A stretch of DNA of 56,595 bases, taken from contig NZ_FMXE01000033.1 of the NCBI RefSeq assembly GCF_900103735.1, positions 1-56,595 of the forward strand, given 5' to 3'. The notes beneath the pieces are model-generated. The model did not search any database, was not told where the DNA came from, and worked only from the letters and a program-made list of their open reading frames with translations. Source of the DNA: Algoriphagus alkaliphilus (GTDB lineage Bacteria > Bacteroidota > Bacteroidia > Cytophagales > Cyclobacteriaceae). Position 1 is the first letter of the stretch; each line of letters starts with the position of its first letter. Position numbers and translations under genes: made by a program. Below, in pieces: positions 8,961 to 16,692 of the stretch.

Positions 8961-9417
8961 GATTTTCGCAGTTTTCAATTTTACAATCGCCATAGAGAAC
9001 CAAAGAATGGCTGGTGATTTGGGATTTGAAATCCCGGCCTGTGGAATCCTTGATTTCATTGATTTTCGGATCGGAAAATTCACGGATTTTTTGGCATTGA
9101 TTGCAGACATGATGGTCGTGGTGCTTGTAAGTCAGTGCCTGCTCGTAGAGTGCCACTTTATCTTTGAACTGATGCTTGACCGCCAATCCGCTTTCGACCA
9201 GAAGATCCAAGGTATTGTAAATAGTGGCACGACTGATTGTATAACCTTTGTTTCTCATTTTCAAGAAAAGGCCTTCCACGTCAATGTGTTCGTCTTCGGG
9301 TAAAATGTACAGTTCATCAATGACTGAAAATCGCTCCGGGGTTTTTCTGTTGCCCTGTTTAATCAGGAAGTTTTCGAAAATCTTTTTCGCTTTATCAATT
9401 AGAACTGTATCCGCCAT
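8938..9417 (-). CDS. Fur-family transcriptional regulator
   Basis: A metal-responsive repressor of 159 residues with a winged-helix domain at about 15-85 (RKTPERFSVIDELY, then TISRATIYNTLDLLVESGL) and a dimerisation/metal domain. The histidine-rich segment YKHHDHHVCNQCQK supplies the usual regulatory site and the first structural zinc pair. CKIENC near the C-terminus supplies the second pair. Whether it acts as Fur, PerR or Zur cannot be read from the sequence. The adjacent outward-facing gene encodes a secreted protease-like protein, and an 11-bp inverted repeat lies in the intervening promoter region. Its 3' end overlaps the convergent gene by 23 bases. Confidence 0.9.
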   Translation of the reverse strand: MADTVLIDKAKKIFENFLIKQGNRKTPERFSVIDELYILPEDEHIDVEGLFLKMRNKGYTISRATIYNTLDLLVESGLAVKHQFKDKVALYEQALTYKHHDHHVCNQCQKIREFSDPKINEIKDSTGRDFKSQITSHSLVLYGDCKIENCENLSALQAF

Positions 9418-9429
9418 TTTTAAATTGAT

Positions 9430-9532
9430 GATTGAAAATTAAAGATGAGGCATTCCTGTTTTTTTGGCAAATCACCCTGCGGTTTCTGGGTAATTTGATT
9501 TCAGTCTAAATTAGTGAAAAGAATTTTCAATC
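9430..9532. repeat. Inverted repeat spanning the fur / protease promoter region
   Basis: GATTGAAAATT at 9430-9440 is the exact reverse complement of AATTTTCAATC at 9522-9532. The arms are 81 nt apart in the divergent promoter region. It could be a pair of operator half-sites, possibly for autoregulation. Chance in AT-rich DNA cannot be excluded. Confidence 0.35.
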
Positions 9533-9624
9533 TTATTCCAACTTTTGGGTAGGCAATTTGAGTTTATGGAGTATAACCTTAAAAGAAATCTCTTTATCTT
9601 CTGTCGGAGATCACCCCAGCCCAA

Positions 9625-10881
9625 ATGATTTCAAGAAAAATTTTCCTCCTTGTCCTTTTATCTTTCAATTTTATAGCCTTTACGGGGGCTCAGGTGCCTG
9701 GATTTTTCATGAAAGAGGAAGCACGAAAAGTCAGAATTCCATTTTATAATTCCAATAGCCTGATTATACTGCCGGTCTCGATTAATGGCCGCGAGTCGAT
9801 CAATTTTCTTGTCGACACTGGAGTACGCTCAAACATATTGTTCAGCAAAACTTTGGGTGATGCATTAGGTTTGGATTACACCCGGCGGCTTAGTATTGCA
9901 GGCGCGGATGGATCTACGGTAATTATGGCGCAAGTCTCACCGATCAACACCTTGGATCTTGGACCTATTTTGGGAAGAATGCAGAGTTTATTGGTACTCG
10001 AACAAGATTTTTTCGAATTGGAATCAGTGATTGGAGTGCCGGTTTATGGGATTATTGGGTATGAATTTTTCAAATTTAATCCGGTCAAGATTAATTATGA
10101 TGAAGGATTTTTGGAGTTCTATAGAGAAAATTCGATCAAGTGGAAACCTCCCTTTTATCGAAAATTTGATATGGCTATTGAGGATAGTAAGGCATATATC
10201 GAGGCCAAAATCAATCAAAAAAGCGGCCCGAAAATCAATGCTAAACTGTTGATTGATACGGGTGCCAATCATGGCCTATTACTCAATCAGGAGACGTCAG
10301 ATGAAATTAAAATGCCCCCGCTGTTCATTGAATCCCAACTGGGTCAATCGCTCGGCGGCGTACTTTACGGATACATCGGACGGGTGAACTCGCTCAATCT
10401 GAATGGGCTGAAAATGAAGGAGGTGCTCACCTCTTATCCTGATAAAAACAAATTCAGTGACATCATTGTGGCTACGGGAAGACAAGGTAGTCTAGGTTCT
10501 GAGGTGTTGGGCAGGACTAGAATGATTTTGGATTATCAGCGAAAAAGAGCTTTGATCCGAAAAGGAGAAAATTTCTATTCACCATTTGAATATGATATGA
10601 GCGGTTTGATTTTGAGAAAAATCCCGAATGATGAAAACCGCTACTACGTGAGTGATGTTCGATTAGGTTCCCCAGCCTACAAAACGGGGATTTTGCCCTA
10701 TGATGAACTCCTCTCCGTCAATAAGATTCCTACCTTTCTTTGGGAACTTTCGGAGCTTTTCAAACTGCTTAGATCAGAGGAAGGAAAGGAAATCCAATTG
10801 GAAATGAGGCGCTATCAAGGTGATGATTTAACCGAATTTGATGATTACAAAGTGAGTATTTTTCTCAAAAAGCAAATTTAA
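9625..10881 (+). CDS. Secreted retropepsin-like aspartyl protease with PDZ domain
   Basis: A 418-residue protein with an N-terminal signal peptide (MISRKIFLLVLLSFNFIAFT, ending GAQ). It has two aspartyl-protease-like halves, each with a DTG motif: FLVDTGVRSN near residue 66 and LLIDTGANHG near 211. That gives a complete two-lobed active site within a single chain. A PDZ-like domain follows from about 325 to 400 (VRLGSPAYKTGILPYDELLSVN). Family members are predicted periplasmic or surface proteases; substrates are unknown. It stands between the divergent Fur-family gene and the LemA operon. Confidence 0.85.
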   Translation: MISRKIFLLVLLSFNFIAFTGAQVPGFFMKEEARKVRIPFYNSNSLIILPVSINGRESINFLVDTGVRSNILFSKTLGDALGLDYTRRLSIAGADGSTVIMAQVSPINTLDLGPILGRMQSLLVLEQDFFELESVIGVPVYGIIGYEFFKFNPVKINYDEGFLEFYRENSIKWKPPFYRKFDMAIEDSKAYIEAKINQKSGPKINAKLLIDTGANHGLLLNQETSDEIKMPPLFIESQLGQSLGGVLYGYIGRVNSLNLNGLKMKEVLTSYPDKNKFSDIIVATGRQGSLGSEVLGRTRMILDYQRKRALIRKGENFYSPFEYDMSGLILRKIPNDENRYYVSDVRLGSPAYKTGILPYDELLSVNKIPTFLWELSELFKLLRSEEGKEIQLEMRRYQGDDLTEFDDYKVSIFLKKQI

Positions 10882-10908
10882 ATATTCCACATGGAGGGAT
10901 TATTTGGA

Positions 10909-10916
10909 TAACTTTG
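10909..10916 (+). promoter_or_regulatory. Candidate -7 element (TAACTTTG) for the lemA operon
   Basis: A perfect TAnnTTTG match 68 nt upstream of the lemA start. No clear TTG occupies the -33 position, so this is only a partial promoter. Confidence 0.35.
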
Positions 10917-10983
10917 ACTCGGGTTTTAAACAACAAGATTTGGAATCCGTGTAAAAACCTTTAAAAAACACATCCTGGAAACT

Positions 10984-11574
10984 ATGAAAAAATTTCTTAT
11001 CCCTGTTGCAATTATTGCCGTCTTGGGTATATACCTATATACTAAGGCTGTTGGAAGTTACAATCAATTTGTCCAAGCGGAAGAACAAGTCAATGGACAA
11101 TGGGCTGAAGTGGAAACCCAATACCAGCGTCGGGCCGACTTGATTCCCAATTTAGTGAACACGGTAAAGGGATATGCGGATTTTGAACAGGAGACGCTCA
11201 CAGGGGTGATTGAAGCGCGCTCAAAGGCCACTTCCATGACTATTGATCCGACTAACCTTACTCCGGAAAATCTCGCGCAATTTCAGCAAGCTCAGGATCA
11301 ACTTTCAGGGGCATTGAGCCGGTTGCTCGTTACTGTGGAGCGCTATCCTGACCTGAAAGCCAATCAAAACTTCCTGGAACTACAGGCTCAGCTGGAGGGT
11401 ACAGAAAACAGAATCGCAGTAGCCCGCAGAAATTTTAATGAATCGGTCGTCGCTTATAATGCTAACATCAGAACTTTCCCGAACAATATTTTTGCCGGAT
11501 GGTATGGTTTTGAGACCAAGGGAACATTCAAAGCTTCTGAAGGCGCTGAAAATGCACCAACTGTTCAATTTTAA
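10984..11574 (+). CDS. lemA: LemA family protein
   Basis: A 196-residue protein with one N-terminal membrane anchor (about residues 3-22) followed by the long helical bundle of the LemA family. The hallmark EEQVNGQWAEVETQYQRR, DLIPNLVNTVKGY and the late VARRNFNESVVAYN are all present. The biochemical role of LemA proteins is still unclear. It is followed 2 bases later by a cytosolic TPM-domain gene and then a membrane TPM-domain gene, an association found in many bacteria. The three form a tight operon. Confidence 0.95.
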   Translation: MKKFLIPVAIIAVLGIYLYTKAVGSYNQFVQAEEQVNGQWAEVETQYQRRADLIPNLVNTVKGYADFEQETLTGVIEARSKATSMTIDPTNLTPENLAQFQQAQDQLSGALSRLLVTVERYPDLKANQNFLELQAQLEGTENRIAVARRNFNESVVAYNANIRTFPNNIFAGWYGFETKGTFKASEGAENAPTVQF

Positions 11575-11576
11575 TC

Positions 11577-12011
11577 ATGGCTGAAAAATTATTTTCTCCG
11601 GAGGAAAAAGCTCAGATCACAGCTTCGATAAAGGATGCTGAGACCCGAACCTCCGGAGAAATTCAAGTGCATATCGAAAATCACTGCAAAGGCAATGTGC
11701 TGGATCGGGCTGCGGAAGTATTTGAGACACTCAAGATGTATCAAACCAAAGACCGTAACGGGGTCTTGTTTTACTTGGCAGTGGTAGATCACAAATTTGC
11801 GATACTGGGAGATGCAGGGATCAATTCAGTGGTACCCAAAGATTTTTGGGAAAGCACCAAGGAATTGATGGCAGTCAATTTCCGTCAGGGAAAGTTTACC
11901 CAAGGCCTCATCGCAGGCATTCATCAAGCCGGAGAACAGTTGGGCACACATTTCCCATACGATCAAGCCGGCGACAAAAACGAACTCTCGGATGAACTAT
12001 CTTTTGACTAA
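11577..12011 (+). CDS. TPM-domain protein without membrane anchor
   Basis: A 144-residue protein consisting almost entirely of a TPM (TLP18.3/Psb32/MOLO-1) domain: FSPEEKAQITASIKDAE, then TSGEIQVHIENHC, then NGVLFYLAVVDHKFAILGD and IHQAGEQLGTHFP. There is no signal peptide or membrane segment, so it is probably cytoplasmic. The TPM family includes a plant acid phosphatase, but an enzymatic role is not established for bacterial members. Its last 20 bases overlap the start of the next TPM gene, suggesting translational coupling. Confidence 0.85.
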   Translation: MAEKLFSPEEKAQITASIKDAETRTSGEIQVHIENHCKGNVLDRAAEVFETLKMYQTKDRNGVLFYLAVVDHKFAILGDAGINSVVPKDFWESTKELMAVNFRQGKFTQGLIAGIHQAGEQLGTHFPYDQAGDKNELSDELSFD

Positions 12012-12807
12012 AAAGGCGCTATTCCTGCTGTTTTTTGTCCTCTTCTTCGGACAAATCAGGGCTCAGGATTTCCCTCCATTACCCAATCCACCGCGTTTGG
12101 TCAACGACTTTACCGGGACACTCTCCTCCGATGAGTTGGCACGACTGGAGCAGAAGTTGGTTGGATACACAGATACCACCTCTACCCAAATCGCCATCGT
12201 GCTGATGCACTCGACGGGGGATTATGAAATTGCAGACTATGCGCAACGCCTGGGTGAAAACTGGGGGATAGGCAGCTCCAAGGATAACGGTATTTTGATC
12301 TTGGCGGCAATGAATGACCGAAAGGTTTTCATTGCCACCGGCCGGGGGATGGAAGGGGCCATACCCGATGCACTTGCCAAGCGGATTGTGACTAATCTGA
12401 TCACGCCCAATTTCAAAATGGAAGCCTATTATCAAGGGTTGGATCAGGCGACAGACATGATTTTCAAATTGGCATCAGGAGAGTACAAAGCCGAAGATGT
12501 AGAATCAGAGGGGAATCATGGAGGAGCAGTTTTTCTCTTGCTACTTTTCATTGTCATATTTGTGATTCTTCCGCTGATCAAAAACCGAAAGGACAACGAC
12601 AATCACATGGGTGGAAGAGGAGGCGGAATAGACCTCTGGACGACTATCATGCTGGCCAATATGCTCAAAGGCGGCGGTGGAGGAAAATTTGGTGATTTCT
12701 CTTCAGGCAGGGGATCATTTGGTGGAGGCGGCTTCGGTGGAGGCGGTGGATTTGGTGGCTTTGGCGGTGGATCTTTCGGCGGCGGCGGAGCAGGTGGAAG
12801 CTGGTAA
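11992..12807 (+). CDS. TPM-domain membrane protein with glycine-rich tail (YgcG-like)
   Basis: A 271-residue protein with a signal peptide (LLTKKALFLLFFVLFFGQ, then AQD), an exported TPM domain at about 30-155 (RLVNDFTGTLSSDELARLE, then DNGILILAAMNDRKVFIATG), and a single membrane helix near 178-200. Its low-complexity tail of GGGGFGG and GGSFGG repeats ends GGSW. The architecture matches YgcG-like proteins. As the third gene of the LemA operon it puts one TPM domain outside the membrane while its overlapping neighbour stays inside. The bidirectional terminator at 12856 ends the operon. Confidence 0.9.
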   Translation: MNYLLTKKALFLLFFVLFFGQIRAQDFPPLPNPPRLVNDFTGTLSSDELARLEQKLVGYTDTTSTQIAIVLMHSTGDYEIADYAQRLGENWGIGSSKDNGILILAAMNDRKVFIATGRGMEGAIPDALAKRIVTNLITPNFKMEAYYQGLDQATDMIFKLASGEYKAEDVESEGNHGGAVFLLLLFIVIFVILPLIKNRKDNDNHMGGRGGGIDLWTTIMLANMLKGGGGGKFGDFSSGRGSFGGGGFGGGGGFGGFGGGSFGGGGAGGSW

Positions 12808-12855
12808 GCCGTCGTTCCTTTTTGGCAAAAGACAAAAAATTCATGACTTAGGCAT

Positions 12856-12884
12856 AAAAAAAGCGCTCATTTGAGCGCTTTTTA
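12856..12884. terminator. Bidirectional terminator between the TPM operon and ndk
   Basis: AAAAAAGCGCTC, ATTT, GAGCGCTTTTT forms a strong stem with a T run on both strands. It sits between convergent transcription units and can serve both. Confidence 0.88.
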
Positions 12885-12907
12885 GCTTTTGCTGAATCTT
12901 GGATTTT

Positions 12908-13330
12908 TTAAAGTACCCGCTCAGTCTGCGAAAAGTAGAAGTTTCCTTCGATAGCGGCGTTCTCGTCAGAGTCTGAACCGTGCACCGCATTGGCTTCAAT
13001 TGATTTTGCAAAGATCTTTCTGATCGTTCCTTCTGCTGCATTGGCAGGATTGGTAGCTCCGATCAACGCACGAAAATCTTCCACTGCATTGTCCTTTTCC
13101 AAAATGGCCGCAATGATCGGCCCGGAGGACATATACTTGCACAGATCTGCGTAGAAGGGTCTTTCCTTATGCACCTCGTAAAATTTGCCTGCCAATACAG
13201 GCGTTAATTGGGTAGCTTTCATTGCCACAATTTTGAAACCTGCCTCTTCGATCATTTTCAGAATAGCTCCTGAGTTTCCAGCCTCGAATGCGTCCGGCTT
13301 AATCATTGTGAAAGTTCTGTTATTTGCCAT
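12908..13330 (-). CDS. ndk: Nucleoside diphosphate kinase
   Basis: Ndk transfers the terminal phosphate between nucleoside triphosphates and diphosphates through a phosphohistidine. The 140-residue length is normal. It starts [11 protein letters not shown], and the active-site histidine is His117 in NAVHGSDS. It is transcribed divergently from the DHH phosphoesterase gene at 13507. A TAnnTTTG element (13369-13362, minus) lies 31 nt upstream of the ATG. Confidence 0.97.
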   Translation of the reverse strand: MANNRTFTMIKPDAFEAGNSGAILKMIEEAGFKIVAMKATQLTPVLAGKFYEVHKERPFYADLCKYMSSGPIIAAILEKDNAVEDFRALIGATNPANAAEGTIRKIFAKSIEANAVHGSDSDENAAIEGNFYFSQTERVL

Positions 13331-13361
13331 GGGATGTTTTTATCTTGGTTTAATTCGGTCG

Positions 13362-13369
13362 CAAAAGTA
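13362..13369 (-). promoter_or_regulatory. Candidate -7 element (TACTTTTG) for ndk
   Basis: A perfect TAnnTTTG match on the minus strand, 31 nt upstream of the ndk ATG. A matching -33 TTG is not apparent. Confidence 0.4.
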
Positions 13370-13506
13370 GGGCTTTTCCCTTCATTTTTCTGCCTATGTA
13401 ATTTTATTCTGTTTTATCCCTCTAATTTTCAGCCCAATGAGGTCTTTGGGATTTCTGGAAAAATTGCAGACATTTGCAGGCCACTAGAGCCAGAAGTGCT
13501 GCTGAA

Positions 13507-14550
13507 ATGATATTAATGGAAGCTTTAGATTCGTTTAAAAAAGAACTTTCCTCACCCAAGAAAATATTCATCACCACCCATGTGAAGCCGGATGCAGATG
13601 CCCTGGGTTCATCTTTGGGTTTGGCGAATTACCTTATCAAGAAAGGGCACGAAGTGACAGTGGTAACCCCGACAGATTATCCTTCTTTTCTTTGCTGGAT
13701 GAAAGGCAATGAAACGGTCCTGGACTTTAGCAACCCGGAGTACAAGCCATTGGCCTCACTTCGTTTGGAAGAAGCCAATATGATCTTTTGCCTTGACTTT
13801 TCAGTCCTGGGAAGAGTCAATGAATTGGGGGAGATGATCAGAAAATCCAATGCTTTTGTTGTCAATATCGACCATCACCAAGACCCGGAGGATTTTGCGG
13901 ATTTCAGATATTGGAGTACCAAAGCCGCTGCGACATGCGAGTTGGTGTATGAATTGATTGTGGAATTGGGCGACAAAGATTTAATCGATAAAGACATCTC
14001 GGATTGTCTTTATGCCGGAATAATGACAGATACAGGAGGATTTCGCCATCCCAATACCACCAAAAATGTTCATCTCGTCGTGGCGGAGCTTATTGAAAAA
14101 GGAGCTGATTGCGCTCAAATTTCCAATTGGATCTATGATTCCAACTCGGTCAACCGACTCAAATTTATCGGTTTTGCCATAACACGGAGATTGGTCGTTC
14201 GCGAGGATTTACATACTGCTTACTTTGTGATCAGTAAAAAAGATCTTAAAAAATATCAAAGCCAAACCGGGGACACAGAAGGATTGGTCAATTATGCCTT
14301 ATCTTTGGATGGGATCAAGGTTGCTGCCTTATTTTCAGAGCGGGAAGATGGGATAAAAATATCGTTTAGATCCAGCAGTGATGTAGCAGTAAATAAATTT
14401 GCTGCGTCCTATTTCAACGGAGGCGGACATAAGAATGCCGCCGGAGGAAAGTCTGATTTGAGCCTGAAGGAAACCGTTGATCTATTTGAATCACTCGTTG
14501 AAAAATGCCAAGATGAATTGTTTCATTCCGAAACATTAACTGCCGGATAA
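13507..14550 (+). CDS. nrnA: DHH family phosphoesterase (NrnA-type oligoribonuclease / pAp phosphatase)
   Basis: A DHH/DHHA1 phosphoesterase of 347 residues from the ATG at 13507. The frame is open to a TTG at 13474, but those 11 extra residues are not family-like. Metal-binding motifs are HVKPDADALGSS near the N-terminus, the aspartate of CLDFS, NIDHHQDPEDF, and MTDTGGF. The C-terminal DHHA1 domain ends in GGGHKNAAGG. NrnA-type enzymes degrade short RNA oligomers and 3'-phosphoadenosine 5'-phosphate. The FKBP lipoprotein genes follow 42 nt downstream, probably in the same operon. Cyclic dinucleotide hydrolysis is an alternative activity in this superfamily. Confidence 0.88.
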   Translation: MILMEALDSFKKELSSPKKIFITTHVKPDADALGSSLGLANYLIKKGHEVTVVTPTDYPSFLCWMKGNETVLDFSNPEYKPLASLRLEEANMIFCLDFSVLGRVNELGEMIRKSNAFVVNIDHHQDPEDFADFRYWSTKAAATCELVYELIVELGDKDLIDKDISDCLYAGIMTDTGGFRHPNTTKNVHLVVAELIEKGADCAQISNWIYDSNSVNRLKFIGFAITRRLVVREDLHTAYFVISKKDLKKYQSQTGDTEGLVNYALSLDGIKVAALFSEREDGIKISFRSSSDVAVNKFAASYFNGGGHKNAAGGKSDLSLKETVDLFESLVEKCQDELFHSETLTAG

Positions 14551-14592
14551 AACAGGCACAGAAATAAAACACAGAAAATTCCCCTAACCTTT

Positions 14593-15519
14593 ATGAAAAA
14601 TAGAAAAAGCCAGTTGGCAATCCTCGTTCTGATGTTTGGAGCGAGCACTATGTCTTCCTGTCAGAAAACAAAAGTCACTGAAAAAGACGCAATCGAGTAT
14701 AAATACATCAAGCAAGGATCTGAAAAAGCTCCCAACGGAGATTTTCTCCTTTACAACTTGGAAATCACCACAGCCAGTGACTCGGTGATTTACAGTACTA
14801 TTGACCAACCTTTTCCAGGTTACTTAATGGCAAATGATACCTTGACTCCTCAGAATGGAATGGATGAAATATTCCTGGCTTTGAGAAAAGGTGACTCCAT
14901 TTATTTTGAATCCACTGCCAAAATTATCTTCAGTGGCAATCAACCTCCATTTTTGAAAGAAGGTGATGTGGTTAAAGTCAAATTGGGGGCATTTGATATC
15001 AAAACGGACTCTGCAATGCAGGCATTTTATCAGGAAGTCATGATGGCCGAGCAGACGAAAAGTGTGGAAAGAGCCAAAACACTTTTGGTAGAAGAAGGTA
15101 AAACTATCGAGGCCTATGCTTCAGAAAAGGGACTTAAGGTGCAAAAGACCGAAAATGGCCTGTATTATGTCATTGAAAAAGAAGGAACAGGTGAAGTTAC
15201 TACTCCGGGGACTACCATGTATGTTAACTATGCAGGATACCTGTTGAACGGGACATTGTTTGATACTTCTTGGTCAGAAATCGCCAAAGCAAATAATATT
15301 TTCAGCGAAGGCAGGCCATACGAGCCACTTTCAGTGAATGTGGGAATGGGTCAGGTGATCCCAGGATGGGATGAGGGACTGATGTTGTTGAAAAAAGGAT
15401 CCAAGGCGAAATTCTTGATTCCTTCGCCTTTGGCATACGGTGAAGCCGGTGCCGGAGCAATGATCCCTGCCAACTCCATCCTTATTTTCGACGTAGAAGT
15501 GACCGACGTGCAGAAATAA
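14593..15519 (+). CDS. FKBP-type peptidyl-prolyl isomerase lipoprotein, two-domain
   Basis: A 308-residue lipoprotein: signal ending TMSSC (Cys23), a degenerate FKBP-like N-terminal half (about 30-140), and a canonical FKBP domain from about 190 to 308. The catalytic domain keeps VNYAGYLLNG, LFDTSW, QVIPGWDEGL, PLAYGEAGAGAMIPAN and the final IFDVEV, so the ligand pocket looks intact. It likely folds proteins in the periplasm or at the outer membrane. It is the first of three tandem FKBP lipoprotein genes; all share an inserted segment after the FDTS strand. Confidence 0.9.
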   Translation: MKNRKSQLAILVLMFGASTMSSCQKTKVTEKDAIEYKYIKQGSEKAPNGDFLLYNLEITTASDSVIYSTIDQPFPGYLMANDTLTPQNGMDEIFLALRKGDSIYFESTAKIIFSGNQPPFLKEGDVVKVKLGAFDIKTDSAMQAFYQEVMMAEQTKSVERAKTLLVEEGKTIEAYASEKGLKVQKTENGLYYVIEKEGTGEVTTPGTTMYVNYAGYLLNGTLFDTSWSEIAKANNIFSEGRPYEPLSVNVGMGQVIPGWDEGLMLLKKGSKAKFLIPSPLAYGEAGAGAMIPANSILIFDVEVTDVQK

Positions 15520-15561
15520 TATTTCTAAAGAAGAAGAAAAAATTAAACTAAACCAGAACAT

Positions 15562-16113
15562 ATGAACTACCGACTGATCGCTTTTGCAGCTTTGCTTTTG
15601 GGTGCCATTTCTGTTGTATCTTGTATTGACCCTGATCAGACTCAAGAAGTGATTCTTGAAAAAGACAAATTGGCAATTGAAAAATACATTTCAGAAAACC
15701 CCTTCACATCTGTAAAGGAGTACAAAGAGGAAGCGGAAGGTTTTTATATGTTCTGGGAGGTTGCCAATGAATCTGGAGCAAGTGTCGTAAGAGGAGATAC
15801 AGTCTTTGTGAATTACACCGGTAAATTGCTCAACAAGCAGGTCTTTGACACCTCCATCGAACAGGTTGCTAGAGATAATGGTATTTTTGCAACTAACCGA
15901 ACTTACCAGCCTCTAAAATTCCGCCCGGGGTTCAACTTTGCAATTGTAGGCTTTGAATTTGCAATATCGCTGATGAAAGAGGGTGAGAAAGCTACTGTAA
16001 TTTTCCCCTCAAAGCTCGGATATGGCTCTCAGCCAAGCGGTCCTGTTCCGGCAAATTCTCCCCTGATATTCGAATTGGACTTGACAAGAGTAAAAAAGGC
16101 ACCACAAAACTAA
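15562..16113 (+). CDS. FKBP-type peptidyl-prolyl isomerase lipoprotein (GldI-like candidate)
   Basis: A 183-residue lipoprotein (signal ending SVVSC) with a single FKBP domain from about residue 75. Conserved features are VFVNYTGKLLNKQVFDTS and a C-terminal LGYGSQPSGPVPANSPLIF. The VIPGW pocket motif is replaced by AIVGFE, so the pocket tryptophan is lost and activity may be weak. Flavobacterium GldI, required for gliding, is a similarly sized FKBP lipoprotein, so this gene or its neighbours may be the GldI counterpart; that is inference. It follows the first FKBP gene by 42 nt and precedes the third by 3 nt. Confidence 0.85.
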   Translation: MNYRLIAFAALLLGAISVVSCIDPDQTQEVILEKDKLAIEKYISENPFTSVKEYKEEAEGFYMFWEVANESGASVVRGDTVFVNYTGKLLNKQVFDTSIEQVARDNGIFATNRTYQPLKFRPGFNFAIVGFEFAISLMKEGEKATVIFPSKLGYGSQPSGPVPANSPLIFELDLTRVKKAPQN

Positions 16114-16116
16114 ACC

Positions 16117-16665
16117 ATGATTAAAAGACTGATTCCCATTTTGGTTATGCTGGGCATGTTTTCCATGATGGCATGCGAGCCGAACAATCCATTCAATACA
16201 GTTCCTGCCTACGATGTTGAAGCAAATCTAAAAATTGACAACGTCAAAATTGCTGGATACCTAGATACAGCACGTATCGACAGCTTGTATCGGATTCATG
16301 ACCCAAGTGGGGTGGTGATCATTCTGCAAAAGGAGGGAGTGGGAACAAGGCCTACTACCAACACGGTCATCTATACCGATTATACAGGGTATCTTTTTGA
16401 CAAGAAGATATTTGAAACAAGCATTGAAAATGTGGCGCGGGAAGCAGATATTTTTAATGATAAAGTGATCTATGCTCCATTTCAATTTGTATTCAACACC
16501 GGAACTGTAATTCAGGGTTGGGATATCGCATTCCGAAAGCTGAGACCTGGTTCTAAAGCAGTCTTTATAATACCTTCTCCTTGGGGATATCGAGATAAAG
16601 AGCAAAACCGAATTCCGGCAAATTCAGTTTTAATTTTTAAAATTGATTTTCTGGGAATAGATTAA
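16117..16665 (+). CDS. FKBP-type peptidyl-prolyl isomerase lipoprotein
   Basis: A 182-residue lipoprotein with lipobox MMAC and one FKBP domain. It keeps VIYTDYTGYLFDKKIFETS (the usual FD is FE here), VIQGWDIAF and NRIPANSVLIF, so the tryptophan lost in its neighbour is present. It is separated from the preceding gene by only three bases and is last in the operon, followed by a hairpin terminator at 16670. The three paralogues probably arose by local duplication, as they share an insertion with the pattern A-R-x(3)-I-F-x(5)-Y-x-P. Confidence 0.87.
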   Translation: MIKRLIPILVMLGMFSMMACEPNNPFNTVPAYDVEANLKIDNVKIAGYLDTARIDSLYRIHDPSGVVIILQKEGVGTRPTTNTVIYTDYTGYLFDKKIFETSIENVAREADIFNDKVIYAPFQFVFNTGTVIQGWDIAFRKLRPGSKAVFIIPSPWGYRDKEQNRIPANSVLIFKIDFLGID

Positions 16666-16669
16666 AATG

Positions 16670-16692
16670 AAGGGGCTCAGCCCCTTTTTTTA
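16670..16692. terminator. Terminator shared by convergent FKBP operon and methyltransferase gene
   Basis: AAGGGGC, TCA, GCCCCTT forms a tight 7-bp stem with a 3-nt loop, followed by seven Ts on the plus strand. The loop TCA is itself the stop codon (TGA) of the convergent gene on the minus strand, so that transcript also passes through the stem; its own 3' tail is less T-rich. Confidence 0.85.

Noticed and set aside
12650..12807. Gly-rich repeats at the end of the TPM gene as a possible separate repeat element
   Set aside because: The repeats are in frame and form the normal low-complexity tail of YgcG-like proteins.
14593..16665. Possible frameshifted single gene instead of three FKBP genes
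   Set aside because: Each gene has its own lipoprotein signal, start and complete FKBP domain, so three genes are supported.
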